NCBI GenBank assembly: GCA_028275265.1
Contig: JAPWUZ010000001.1
Span: 1 to 35,599 of the forward strand
Source of the DNA: Armatimonadota bacterium
GTDB lineage: Bacteria > Armatimonadota > HRBIN16
Direction of reading: 5' to 3'
Length of the DNA: 35,599 nucleotides
The notes beneath the pieces were generated by a model. That model was given only the letters and a program-made list of their open reading frames with translations, did no database searches and was not told where the DNA came from. This document shows, piece by piece, positions 15,692-23,345 of the stretch. Numbering within the stretch: position 1 is the stretch's first letter; the number at the start of each line of letters is the position of its first letter. The translations under genes and the position numbers were made by a program.

Positions 15692-17179
15692 TCAGGCCGC
15701 TTCTGAACTGGCTTTGCGCTGTTCCAGCGCGCGCAGGTACAGGTCGACATATTCTCCCGCAGCGCGGTTCCACGAGTAATCCGAGCGCAGAGCAGTGTCC
15801 ACCAGCTTGCGCCACACCTCGGGCTGCTGATATGCCCTCAGCGCACGCTTGATAGCCTTCAGCAGCTCCGCCGGGTCGTACTGCTCGAAGACGAAACCGT
15901 TGCCTTTGCCCGTACGCGGCGAGAAGTCGGTAATGGTATCCGCCAGACCGCCTGTCTTGCGCACGATGGGGATGGTTCCGTAGCGCAACGCCATCAGCTG
16001 CCCCAGTCCACACGGCTCGAAGCGCGAGGGCATCAGGAACATATCGCTGCCCGCGTAGATGCGCTGCGCCAGGTCGGGGTCAAAGCCGATAAAAGCGCGC
16101 ATCTGCTCGGGATGCTCCTTTGCCAGCTGCTTGAACAGCTCCTCGTAGCGCGGGTCGCCAGTGCCAAGCACCACGAACTGGAAGCCCAGCTTCAGTATCT
16201 GTTTTGCAATAGGGGCGATGAGGTCCAGCCCTTTCTGGTCTGCCAGGCGGGTAATCATGCCGATGATGGGAGTATTCGGGTTGACGGTAAACCCGCACTC
16301 TTTCTGCAAAGCCTCTTTGCATTTCGCCTTGCCGGATGGGTCATCCGCGCTATAGTGGGCGGGGATGCGCGGGTCGGTGGCGGGGTTGTACTCCTCGTAG
16401 TCGATGCCGTTGACGATGCCCTCCAGCCTTCCCTGTGAGGCGATGTACTGCAGTAGCCCTTCCATCCGGCAACCGTACTCGGGCGTCTGTATCTCTTTGG
16501 CGTAGGTTTTGCTGACGGTGTTCACCATGTCGGAGTACACGATGCCGCCCTTGAGGAAGTTCACCTTCCCGTAGAACTCCAGCCGCTCGTAATGGAACAG
16601 CCATTCGGGCAAGCCTGCCTTCCACAGGAGCTCGTAGCCGAACTCGCCCTGATACGCTAGATTGTGGATGGTGAAGACCAGCCCTACCTGCTGCCATTCC
16701 GGCTGGTGCGCATGGAGTATGCGGATGTACACCGGCACGAACCCCGTATGCCAGTCATTGGCGTGGATAATATCGGGTATCCAGTCCAGCTCTTGCAGCA
16801 TCAGCGGAATGGCGCGGTCAAAGAAGACGTAGGGTTCTGGTTCGAGGGCATAAATCTTTTTCGACTCGGTGGCTTCGGTAAAATAGTGTTTGTGCCCGAT
16901 GAGGTAGACAGGGGTACCGTCTTTCAATCTGGTGCGTCGGATAATCGCCTCTTCGGTGGTCACGGGATTGATGGGCACAGGCATGCTTTTGACCACCGTG
17001 CGTACCGGATAGTCGGGGTTCTTTTCGATCATCCGGTAGCAGGGCATAGCGACACGCACATCGTGCCCGAGCGCACGCAGTGCTTTGGGCAACGCGCCCG
17101 CCACATCTGCCAGCCCGCCGACCTTTGCCAGCGGGGCAACCTCTGCGGAAACAATCAACACTTTCAAGCTACGACCCAT
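15692..17179 (-). CDS. glgA: Glycogen synthase (ADP-glucose type, GT5)
   Basis: 495 residues, normal for GlgA. The N-terminal KVGGLADV motif (K19) binds ADP-glucose. HANDWHTGFVPVY and FTIHNLAYQGEF lie in the N-terminal Rossmann domain. In the C-terminal domain, RLADQKG (about 311-317) and SRFEPCGLGQLMALRYG (catalytic E388) match GT5 enzymes. It extends alpha-1,4-glucan from ADP-glucose in the cytoplasm. The start lies 16 bases inside flhG, so the two are probably translated together. This is unusual, as glgA normally sits with glgC or glgB, and neither is in the window. A palindromic repeat follows the stop. Confidence 0.95.
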   Translation of the reverse strand: MGRSLKVLIVSAEVAPLAKVGGLADVAGALPKALRALGHDVRVAMPCYRMIEKNPDYPVRTVVKSMPVPINPVTTEEAIIRRTRLKDGTPVYLIGHKHYFTEATESKKIYALEPEPYVFFDRAIPLMLQELDWIPDIIHANDWHTGFVPVYIRILHAHQPEWQQVGLVFTIHNLAYQGEFGYELLWKAGLPEWLFHYERLEFYGKVNFLKGGIVYSDMVNTVSKTYAKEIQTPEYGCRMEGLLQYIASQGRLEGIVNGIDYEEYNPATDPRIPAHYSADDPSGKAKCKEALQKECGFTVNPNTPIIGMITRLADQKGLDLIAPIAKQILKLGFQFVVLGTGDPRYEELFKQLAKEHPEQMRAFIGFDPDLAQRIYAGSDMFLMPSRFEPCGLGQLMALRYGTIPIVRKTGGLADTITDFSPRTGKGNGFVFEQYDPAELLKAIKRALRAYQQPEVWRKLVDTALRSDYSWNRAAGEYVDLYLRALEQRKASSEAA

Positions 17180-18120
17180 GTGTGTTCCTCCTCTTTCGGT
17201 ATGGGCAGCAGAGCAGGTGGACGCAGGTGGTCCGACAGGCGTGCCAGAAAGGCATGGAGCCCTTTGCCCACTCCAGGATGCGGCATGATTCGAGACCGCA
17301 CTTCTACCGCCAGAGCAGATAATCCTTTAGCCGCCGCGCTGTCGGGCGAGGAAAGCCAGAAACAGGCGCTTTGCTCTGCTGCTGCACTGACACTGTTATC
17401 TTCCACAATGCTCCCCAGCAGCCGCACCCTGTTACCAAACTGCGCGGAGAGCAGCTGCTCGACCTGTCCTCCTATCCTCTGCGCCTGAGCAGATGAGACG
17501 CACCGGTTCATCACCCAGCCAACCTGCAGGTCTGCGCGCTGCAGAAGCAACCGCTTCACCAGACTATACGTGCGCAACAGACTATCGCGTTGCGGGAGGG
17601 CTATCGCCAGCACCATATCGGAGGACAGGGCGTAGGCGAGGGTATCGGTGGATTCGGGATTGCCCGTGTCGATGATGACCACATCCGCCAGCACTTCCAG
17701 GCTACGCAGGCGTTCGATGATGTCGCGCTGCCCCTGTGCGGAGAGGCGTTTGAGAGCAAGGATGCGTGTTGCGCCGGGCAACACGCGGATACCAGCCGCG
17801 CCGGCGGTCAGTATCTCCGGCAGGTCGCGACGGTCGGCGAACAGGTCTTCGAGGGAATAGCGTGGTTCCGTCCCCAGCAGACGGCTGCAGGTCAGCGCGC
17901 CCACATTGCCGTCCAGAAGGACAACGTGGCGTCCTGTCTGTCCCAGCAAGGCAGAAAGGTTGGTGGCAATGGTGGTTTTGCCGGACTCCGGCGTGCCGCT
18001 GACCACGCTAATCACCCACGTGCCCATGCGCAATCCGGGCGTGATACCCAGCACGCCCTCCGCCGGTTGTTGTGAAATCAGCCTTCGAAGCCCCAGAGCC
18101 TGGTCATGGACAACAGCCAC
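17164..18120 (-). CDS. flhG: FlhG-like MinD/ParA-family ATPase
   Basis: 318 residues from a GTG with GGAGG 6 bases upstream; an ATG at 18147 has no such site. The N-terminus carries DQALGLRRL (residues 6-14), matching the DQAxxLR peptide by which FlhG activates the GTPase FlhF. A SIMIBI ATPase fold follows: Walker A SGTPESGKTT (K48), HVVLLDGNVGAL as switch I/A', and DVVIIDTGNPES as Walker B/switch II. FlhG sets flagellar number and place. The usual KGGxGKT signature lysine is replaced by Thr, which is odd for this family and recalls tyrosine-kinase-type (CpsD) P-loops, but there is no C-terminal Tyr cluster. No flhF is nearby. Confidence 0.75.
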   Translation of the reverse strand: MAVVHDQALGLRRLISQQPAEGVLGITPGLRMGTWVISVVSGTPESGKTTIATNLSALLGQTGRHVVLLDGNVGALTCSRLLGTEPRYSLEDLFADRRDLPEILTAGAAGIRVLPGATRILALKRLSAQGQRDIIERLRSLEVLADVVIIDTGNPESTDTLAYALSSDMVLAIALPQRDSLLRTYSLVKRLLLQRADLQVGWVMNRCVSSAQAQRIGGQVEQLLSAQFGNRVRLLGSIVEDNSVSAAAEQSACFWLSSPDSAAAKGLSALAVEVRSRIMPHPGVGKGLHAFLARLSDHLRPPALLPIPKEEEHTWVVA

Positions 18121-18156
18121 CGGACACCTCCCGAGACATGGTCTCACCTGTGAAAA

Positions 18157-18164
18157 TTATCGGG
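18157..18164 (-). promoter_or_regulatory. Possible sigma-28-like -10 element before flhG
   Basis: The minus-strand sequence CCCGATAA matches GCCGATAA at seven of eight positions and lies 37 bases upstream of the chosen flhG start. The expected -35 position does not resemble TAAAGTTT or the TA(A/G)GATTC seen before fliK and fliL, so this is weak. Confidence 0.25.
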
Positions 18165-18221
18165 AGGAGCCAGCAATTTGTGCAGGGGGACATACCCGCA
18201 GGACGAGATCCCCAAAGGTCG

Positions 18222-18892
18222 TTATCGGTCCTCGGAACCCGGCTTGCGCACGACCACGACGTTGTTTATCCATTCCTCGAGAGGGTCCACGCCCTCACGA
18301 TTGGGGTTTTCATTATCTATTGCCCAGCGCATCGGGTTAGTTACGATGTATTCGCGGATGCGGTTGAGGGATTTCTCATCCCGTATGATGTGTTCGTAAT
18401 AATTGCGTTGCCACAGCCGACCACGAAACGGTTCCCATCCCAGCTGTTTCACACCATCCGCGTATCTTTTGGTCGTCATCGTTTTGAAACGATGCACCAC
18501 ATCCGGCAATGCCAACGTAGGGGCAACCCCCTGTGGTTGCCCCGTTCCCTGTGGTTGTTGATGGGGGCAGACACGGGGGTCTGCCCCTACGGGTGGTTGC
18601 GCAGGGCAGGCACGGGGGCCTGCCCTACGAGGATGATGATACCGTGCATGTGGTTGGGCATTACAATGAATGCGTCGGTTTGCACACCCGGATAGAACGA
18701 CGGCAAATCGTTCCAGATGTCGTGTACCATCTGTCCTGCCTCATTCAGCCGCATCTCGCCACCGATGACCTCCCCAAACAGGCAGGCACGGTCTTGGGTG
18801 CAAACGGTGACAAAGTATGCCCCTGCCTGATGGTAATCGTAGCCTTTTAGGCGAATGCTCCGCCGGTGGCGCCGTTCAGGGTCGAATGGCAT
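18222..18892 (-). pseudogene. REP-associated tyrosine transposase (RAYT, Y1_Tnp), interrupted
   Basis: The N-terminal part (start ATG at 18892) reads RRHRRSIRLKGYDYHQAGAY, then FVTVCTQDRACLFGEV and MPNHMHGIIIL, whose His-Met-His is the HUH nuclease signature. The frame then hits a TAG at 18587-18589. The C-terminal part continues in another frame to 18222, with DVVHRFKTMTTKRYADGVKQ, FRGRLWQRNYYEHIIRDE and REYIVTNPMRWAIDNENP, all typical of the family. The frame change falls in a linker filled with three GC-rich palindromic units. An intact relative would be about 200-220 residues, so both halves together look like one gene broken by repeats. RAYTs are thought to spread REP palindromes. It lies at the end of the corrinoid gene pair. 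Confidence 0.8.
18517..18628. repeat. Three REP-like palindromes inside the RAYT linker
   Basis: Unit 1 (18517-18543, +) starts GTAGGGGCAACC and ends GGTTGCCCC. Unit 2 (18564-18590) and unit 3 (18603-18628) are in the opposite orientation, with arms GGGGCAGAC/GTCTGCCCC and AGGGCAGGC/GCCTGCCCT. All share the outline GTAGGGGCA-n-CCCC-n-TGCCCC, with paired changes in the arms that keep the stems. The TAG stop that ends the first half of the transposase is part of the GTAG at the edge of unit 2. Confidence 0.82.
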
Positions 18893-18914
18893 GGTATCTG
18901 CCTCGATCACTGTC

Positions 18915-19916
18915 TCAACGATACCAGGCGTTGTCATGCGCTATCTGGTAGGCGAACTCCACCTCTTCCAGCGGCGTGCCCGGTTGCACCATGTGCGATG
19001 TGCAGAAGATGTAACCGCCGCCGGGTTTCAGGGCACGCATCACACGTCGAATCTCGTCCGCCAGCTGCTCGCGCGGCAGACCCCGCCCCAGCATAGTGCG
19101 CACGTCCAGCCCGCCGTAAATGCCCAGCCTGCCGTAATAGGCGTGCTTCACCTCGGCGGGGTTCATGCCCGCCGATTCCTGCACCGGGTGCACCACCCGA
19201 AAACCCAGCTCCGCCACGCCGTCCAGCACAGGGGTGATGTAGCCGTCGCTGTGCAGGGACAGCAGACCGCCTTTGCGCTTGACCGCGTCGCAGATGACCT
19301 TCTCCGCAGGATAGACCAGCTCCCACCACGTTTGCGGGCGGAACATCAGCGCGTGGTTCATGCCCCAGTCGTCGGAGATGTGTATCACGTCCGCGCCCAG
19401 GTCGAGGCAGTTCTCGGCGTAGCGGGCAGCCCACCGTGCGATGCGCTCGTACAGCTGCTGGCACAGCTCGGGACGCATTGCCATCTCCACCAGGTTCTGC
19501 TCCTGCCCGATGACACCGTTCGCCGCTTCGAACACACCGGGCGTCTGCACGAAGACGGCGCGCCCTCGCCGCCCTTTGTGATGCTCGATCTCGGCGCGGA
19601 TGGTGGTGTAGATGTCGGGGTCGTCCGGGTCGGTGAACTCCGCCTCCAGCGCCGCGTCCAGCGTGTACACCCAGCCGTAGGCGGGTTCATATTCGGAATC
19701 GGGGCTGTTGGGCGACGCTCCCTGCTTCAGGAAGCCTTTGGCGGGGAACGCCTGCGTCATGTCCACGTCCAGCGCGTCGCAGAAAGCCTCAAACGTGCCG
19801 TACTTCGCCACGATATCGTCTATCACACCCGGCTGCCCGAAAATCCAGATGTAAATGGGCACGCGGTCGGGTTCCTGAAAGTTCAACGCGGTCAGAACGC
19901 GCTCACGAGGAAGCAT
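18915..19916 (-). CDS. Uroporphyrinogen decarboxylase (URO-D) family protein
   Basis: 333 residues from the ATG at 19916, which has GAGGTGA just upstream and lies 10 bases after the stop of the RACE gene; an ATG at 19946 would overlap that gene. The N-terminus RERVLTALNFQEPDRVPI, the middle GADVIHISDDWGMNHALMF and the ending GGGYIFCTSHMVQPGTPLEE fit the broad URO-D/MtaA family. Corrinoid methyltransferases of this family often bind zinc through HxC. Here the matching segment reads SLHSDGYITPVLD, with Asp in place of Cys, so a canonical zinc thiol-type site is doubtful. Pairing with a RACE protein suggests methyl transfer with a corrinoid partner encoded elsewhere. True haem-pathway HemE is unlikely. 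Confidence 0.85.
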   Translation of the reverse strand: MLPRERVLTALNFQEPDRVPIYIWIFGQPGVIDDIVAKYGTFEAFCDALDVDMTQAFPAKGFLKQGASPNSPDSEYEPAYGWVYTLDAALEAEFTDPDDPDIYTTIRAEIEHHKGRRGRAVFVQTPGVFEAANGVIGQEQNLVEMAMRPELCQQLYERIARWAARYAENCLDLGADVIHISDDWGMNHALMFRPQTWWELVYPAEKVICDAVKRKGGLLSLHSDGYITPVLDGVAELGFRVVHPVQESAGMNPAEVKHAYYGRLGIYGGLDVRTMLGRGLPREQLADEIRRVMRALKPGGGYIFCTSHMVQPGTPLEEVEFAYQIAHDNAWYR

Positions 19917-19926
19917 CTTCTTCACC

Positions 19927-21804
19927 TCAGTCCAGTGTCTCGACAAAGCCCAAATGTTCTATGTACTGCTCTTCATACTGCGGGTTGCCGGTCATCACGA
20001 TATGCTTCATCTGCCGCGCCAGCCACTCTGCCCGTTTGCGCTCGCGCACGGAACGGAGGGCGATTTTCGCCCCTGCGCCCGCCGCGTTACCGACCGGCTC
20101 GATACATTGCAGTGGAAGCGGCGGCAACAGACCGATGCGCTGCGCGGAACGCAGGTTGACATACATGCCGAATGCTCCCGCCACCAGCAAGCGGCGCACG
20201 TCCAGCCAGGTAATGCCCGCCTCTTGCAAAAGCACCTCCATCACCGCACGGATGGAACCCTTCGCCAGCTGCAGCTCGCGGACGTCTTTCTGGGTCAATA
20301 CAATGCCCTCCGCATTGCCTGCTGCCTCCGGTGCAACCAGCTGGAACGCTTTTTGCTCACACAATGTCGTCAGATGCGCTTCCCACCATTCGCCGTTATC
20401 GTTGTTGCTCATGCGCCCTGCTTCATTGACTGCCCCGATGTCCAGCAGGCACGCCGCAGCGTCGATGAGACCCGAGCCGCAGATACCTTTGGGAGGCGCT
20501 CCAGCGACGGTGGTAACATGCAGCCAGCGGTTTTCGCCGTTGCTCTCCACGCTTATCTGCGAAACCGCTCCCGCTTCGGCGCGGATGCCTTGATAGATGC
20601 GTCCGCCTTCGAAGGCGGGGCCCGCCGCTGCGGAGGTGCAGTAATATTTGCCCTGATGCCGCAGCACCACTTCGCCGTTGGTACCGATGTCCAGCGCGAG
20701 CACTGTCTCGCCTTCAGGGTCAAACAGGTGCGTGAGCGCAACCGCCACCGTATCTGCCCCGACGTAGCCCGCCACACACGGCAGAGTGGTCAGCATCGCC
20801 GCAGGGTTCACCCGCAAGCCAATCTGCCGCACCTCCACGCTCAGCAGGTCGGTAAACACGGGCACGTAAGGCGCGACGGCGATGGAGTTGGTGTTGACGC
20901 CTAGCAGAAAGTGCAGCATGGTGGTATTCCCCACCGCCACCACCTCAAACACGTCGTGCGGGTCTACCCCTGCGGTCTGGCACGCCTCGGCGATAATCTC
21001 GTTCATCCCGCGCACGACGGCGTGCTGCAGCTGCTTCAATCCCGCCGGGTCATGGTAGACGAAGGACAGGCGTGATACCACATCGTCGCCGTACTGCACC
21101 TGTGGGTTCAGGCGGGCGGCGTAAGCCAGCTCCTTCCCGCTCTGCAGGTCTATCAGGTAGCCCACCAGCGTGGTGGTTCCGATATCGAAGGCGATGCCCA
21201 GCAAAGGATGGGTGTCATCGGGTTGCACTGCCAGCAGGCGGTTCGCGGCGGGATGTTCGGGGTCACAGAACAGCACCGCATGGACGCGGAAGCCGGCATC
21301 GCGCAGCACTTGCGGTAACTGCCGTAACACGCCCAACGGCACCTGCTCTACTGCCAGCGCAATGCCATGCTGTTCTCGAAGGGCGTCCAGCAGGCGACGC
21401 AGGTCGGAGCGTTCATCGGAGGTACTCGGTGCAGGCACGTGCAGCGGCAAACGGCGTACGGCAGGCTCCAGGGATACGGGGCGTTCTACAGCGGTGGTTA
21501 ACACCTGAGCGATAGCAGGTCGGCTCTCGGCGGGCACTTCCAGCTGGATGTCGCCCATCACCCGATGTCGGCAGGCTAACCGCCAGCCTTCGGCGAGCTC
21601 CTGCGCAGGCACGTGACGGTACTCTTCTTGTGTAGGCTCCGGAACCGCTCCACCGGTGAAGCGCACTTTGCATTTTCCACACACGCCGAACCCGCCGCAC
21701 GGGGTCTCTACGGCAACCCCTGCCTCCCAGAGCGCGCGCACGAGCGGCGTCCCTTCTGGCAGATCTTTCGTTATCTCATCAGGCAGGATGAACACACGAG
21801 CCAT
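19927..21804 (-). CDS. RACE-type corrinoid activation protein (2Fe-2S ferredoxin plus ASKHA ATPase, DUF4445)
   Basis: 625 residues. The N-terminal ferredoxin domain has the cysteine pattern C36-x5-C42-x2-C45 in TPCGGFGVCGKCKVRF and C78 in RLACRH, which holds a [2Fe-2S] cluster. The rest is the ASKHA-type DUF4445 domain: GIAFDIGTTTLVGYLIDL, LALDIGTNGEVVL, SAAAGPAFEGGRI, GICGSGLIDA and VAGAFGMYVN. RACE proteins use ATP to reduce inactive cob(II)alamin back to cob(I)alamin on corrinoid proteins of methyltransferase systems. The family length (about 600-650) fits. It is the first gene of a pair with the URO-D gene. A weak AAAGGA ribosome site precedes the ATG. Confidence 0.92.
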   Translation of the reverse strand: MARVFILPDEITKDLPEGTPLVRALWEAGVAVETPCGGFGVCGKCKVRFTGGAVPEPTQEEYRHVPAQELAEGWRLACRHRVMGDIQLEVPAESRPAIAQVLTTAVERPVSLEPAVRRLPLHVPAPSTSDERSDLRRLLDALREQHGIALAVEQVPLGVLRQLPQVLRDAGFRVHAVLFCDPEHPAANRLLAVQPDDTHPLLGIAFDIGTTTLVGYLIDLQSGKELAYAARLNPQVQYGDDVVSRLSFVYHDPAGLKQLQHAVVRGMNEIIAEACQTAGVDPHDVFEVVAVGNTTMLHFLLGVNTNSIAVAPYVPVFTDLLSVEVRQIGLRVNPAAMLTTLPCVAGYVGADTVAVALTHLFDPEGETVLALDIGTNGEVVLRHQGKYYCTSAAAGPAFEGGRIYQGIRAEAGAVSQISVESNGENRWLHVTTVAGAPPKGICGSGLIDAAACLLDIGAVNEAGRMSNNDNGEWWEAHLTTLCEQKAFQLVAPEAAGNAEGIVLTQKDVRELQLAKGSIRAVMEVLLQEAGITWLDVRRLLVAGAFGMYVNLRSAQRIGLLPPLPLQCIEPVGNAAGAGAKIALRSVRERKRAEWLARQMKHIVMTGNPQYEEQYIEHLGFVETLD

Positions 21805-21866
21805 GCGTAAACGGGTCCTTTCTCTGCTAATCTGCAGTAAAGGTTATGGGAACAGCGCAGGAAATC

Positions 21867-22113
21867 CTGTTAGGACTTACGCAGTTGCGATGGGCACCTG
21901 ACGGGCCATGCATTTTTCAACCACTGTGGAGACGATTGTATGTCATGCCGAAGGTCAGCGAAGCATCTCATCCCTGTCACCTTGAGCGTTAGCGAAGGGG
22001 CTGAGATTCTTCACTTCGTTCAGAATGACAATGTATTCGCTCAGAGTGACATATTATGTCGCTTGCCGTCGCAAAACCCCGAACGGTCTTTCAACTGCGT
22101 AATTGCTAAACAG
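21867..22113. mobile_element. MITE-like element in the 21805-22201 gap
   Basis: The 397-base gap between the RACE gene and the thioredoxin fusion gene has no convincing gene. Its core is bounded by inverted repeats. The perfect part is TTACGCAGTTG at 21877-21887 against CAACTGCGTAA at 22092-22102. With the flanking CTGTTAGGAC and the complement of TTGCTAAACAG, the arms match at about 19 of 22 positions. The sequence between codes for nothing convincing, and no clear target duplication is seen. Ends of the type TAGGACTTACGCA recall insertion-sequence termini. The interior holds a separate repeat family (21941-22051). Confidence 0.55.
21941..22051. repeat. Dispersed GTCA-type intergenic repeat cluster
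   Basis: Several degenerate copies of the same sequence lie here. Forward copies begin GTCATGCCGAAGGTCAGCGA (from about 21942) and GTCACCTTGAGCGTTAGCGA (from about 21976). Inverted copies lie at 22001-22029, whose complement begins GTCATTCTGAACGAAG, and at about 22034-22050, with complement GTCACTCTGAGCGAATA. Such GTCA-TCTGAGCGAAG repeats are, to my knowledge, scattered between genes in several environmental phyla; their role is unknown. Confidence 0.68.
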
Positions 22114-22138
22114 ATTCTACCCGTCCCGCCTACTCTCC

Positions 22139-22168
22139 TTGTGCCTGATGGGGCATTTCTGGTATACT
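22139..22168 (+). promoter_or_regulatory. Vegetative-type promoter of the LolA-TlpA fusion gene
   Basis: TTGTGC (22139-22144), an 18-base spacer and TATACT (22163-22168) lie 33 bases upstream of the ATG at 22202. The -10 matches well, while the -35 keeps only the TTG. The position just outside the MITE-like element suggests the element lies upstream of, and may not supply, this promoter. Confidence 0.5.
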
Positions 22169-22201
22169 GCGGCAAAGAGCATTCGTGAGGAGGCGGAGGG
22201 G

Positions 22202-23335
22202 ATGAAACGGTTCTTTATAATCGCCTGTATCTTGGGGCTGGCAGGTGCAGCGTTTGCGCAGTCCACAACCCCCAAGCAGGTGATGCAGAACATCCAGCAG
22301 GCGTACGGCAAGGTGCAGAGCTTGAAAGCGACCCTGCAGATTAAAATGGGCGAGACGTTCGTCAGCTCGGTGCAGTTCCAGCGACCGAAGCTGTTCATGG
22401 TGCGGGTTAGCCAGAACGGCAAGACGGTCTACTCCTTCACCAGCGACGGCAAAACCTTCACGACCTACGACGCCCAGAAAAACAGTTATCAGCAGCAAGA
22501 GGTCAGCGCAGACAGCCCTCTGGTGGGTGGGCATCTGCAGTTTGCCGGATTCGCCGCGATGGCGATGGAGCCGCAGTACGGCAAGATGCTGGAGGGGTTC
22601 TTCCAGCAGAGCTTTGACAAGGCGCAGGCGAAGGGCAAACAGAAGGTCGGCAACACCCCCTGCCGTGTGGTGGAATTGACGGGCAAAGGCGGCACGATGA
22701 CCCTGTATCTGGGCGAAAAAGATGGGCTGGTGTACCGCATGGTGTACAAGATGCCCGACGGCGATATCTACGAGGAGACGGTCACCGCGCTGCAGCTGAA
22801 CCCCACAATCCAGAAGAGTGTCTTTGCGTTCAACCCTCCGGCTGGCGCCAAGAAAGCGGAACCCGCTAAGGAAGATGAGACGGCAAGAGACGACACCAAC
22901 TCCCTGAAAGGCGCAGAGGCTCCTAACTTCACTCTGATCGATATGGAAGGCAACGAGGTCTCGCTGAACAGCCTGCGAGGCAAAGTGGTGTTCCTGGACT
23001 TCTGGGCGACGTGGTGCCCACCCTGCCGCAATTCGCTGCCGCACACCCAGGCGCTGAGCCAGCACGAGAAGACGAAGTCGGGTGACCTGGTGGTGCTGGC
23101 GGTGAACGCCCGCGAAGACGTGGACAAAGTGAAGAAGTTCATGCAGGACAACAACTACAGCTTCCGTGTGCTGCTGGACAAAGACGGCAAGGTGCTGGAC
23201 AGCTTCAAGGTACGCGGTATCCCCACCTTCGTGTTGATCGACCGCGAGGGCAAAGTGGCGTGGGTGCAGGTCGGCTTTATGCCCGGCTCGGAGAAGGCGA
23301 TGGAGGAGGCGGTTACCCAGGCACTGGGGCAATAA
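22202..23335 (+). CDS. Secreted LolA-like / TlpA thioredoxin fusion protein
   Basis: 377 residues from the ATG after GGAGGCGGAGGGG; a longer frame from 22103 would put repeat sequence in the protein. A signal peptide (about 1-20, cleaved after AFA) leads to a LolA/DUF2092-like lipoprotein-carrier domain (about 25-215), recognised by the MQNIQQAYGKVQSLKATLQI opening and its repeating beta strands. A charged linker (about 215-235) precedes a TlpA/ResA thioredoxin domain: APNFTLIDMEGNEVSLNSL, then LDFWATWCPPCRNSLP with C272 and C275, and GIPTFVLID. The C-terminal part probably works as a thiol-disulfide reductant outside the cytoplasm. The N-terminal part may bind a lipid or lipoprotein; its target is unknown. 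Confidence 0.87.
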   Translation: MKRFFIIACILGLAGAAFAQSTTPKQVMQNIQQAYGKVQSLKATLQIKMGETFVSSVQFQRPKLFMVRVSQNGKTVYSFTSDGKTFTTYDAQKNSYQQQEVSADSPLVGGHLQFAGFAAMAMEPQYGKMLEGFFQQSFDKAQAKGKQKVGNTPCRVVELTGKGGTMTLYLGEKDGLVYRMVYKMPDGDIYEETVTALQLNPTIQKSVFAFNPPAGAKKAEPAKEDETARDDTNSLKGAEAPNFTLIDMEGNEVSLNSLRGKVVFLDFWATWCPPCRNSLPHTQALSQHEKTKSGDLVVLAVNAREDVDKVKKFMQDNNYSFRVLLDKDGKVLDSFKVRGIPTFVLIDREGKVAWVQVGFMPGSEKAMEEAVTQALGQ

Positions 23336-23345
23336 GCACGTGGAG

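Noticed and set aside
18208..18220. Second sigma-28-like -10 (ACCGATAA, minus strand) upstream of flhG
   Set aside because: It has no matching -35 element and lies at the 3' end of the transposase remnant. One mismatch to an 8-mer is expected by chance at this frequency.
18517..18628. CRISPR array
   Set aside because: The three units are palindromes of mixed orientation with short, uneven gaps and no uniform spacers, and there are no cas genes nearby.
18855..20159. Long plus-strand frame of 434 codons across the URO-D gene
   Set aside because: It is antisense to the clear URO-D and RACE genes, its translation is rich in His, Arg and Gln without family motifs, and it has no ribosome site.
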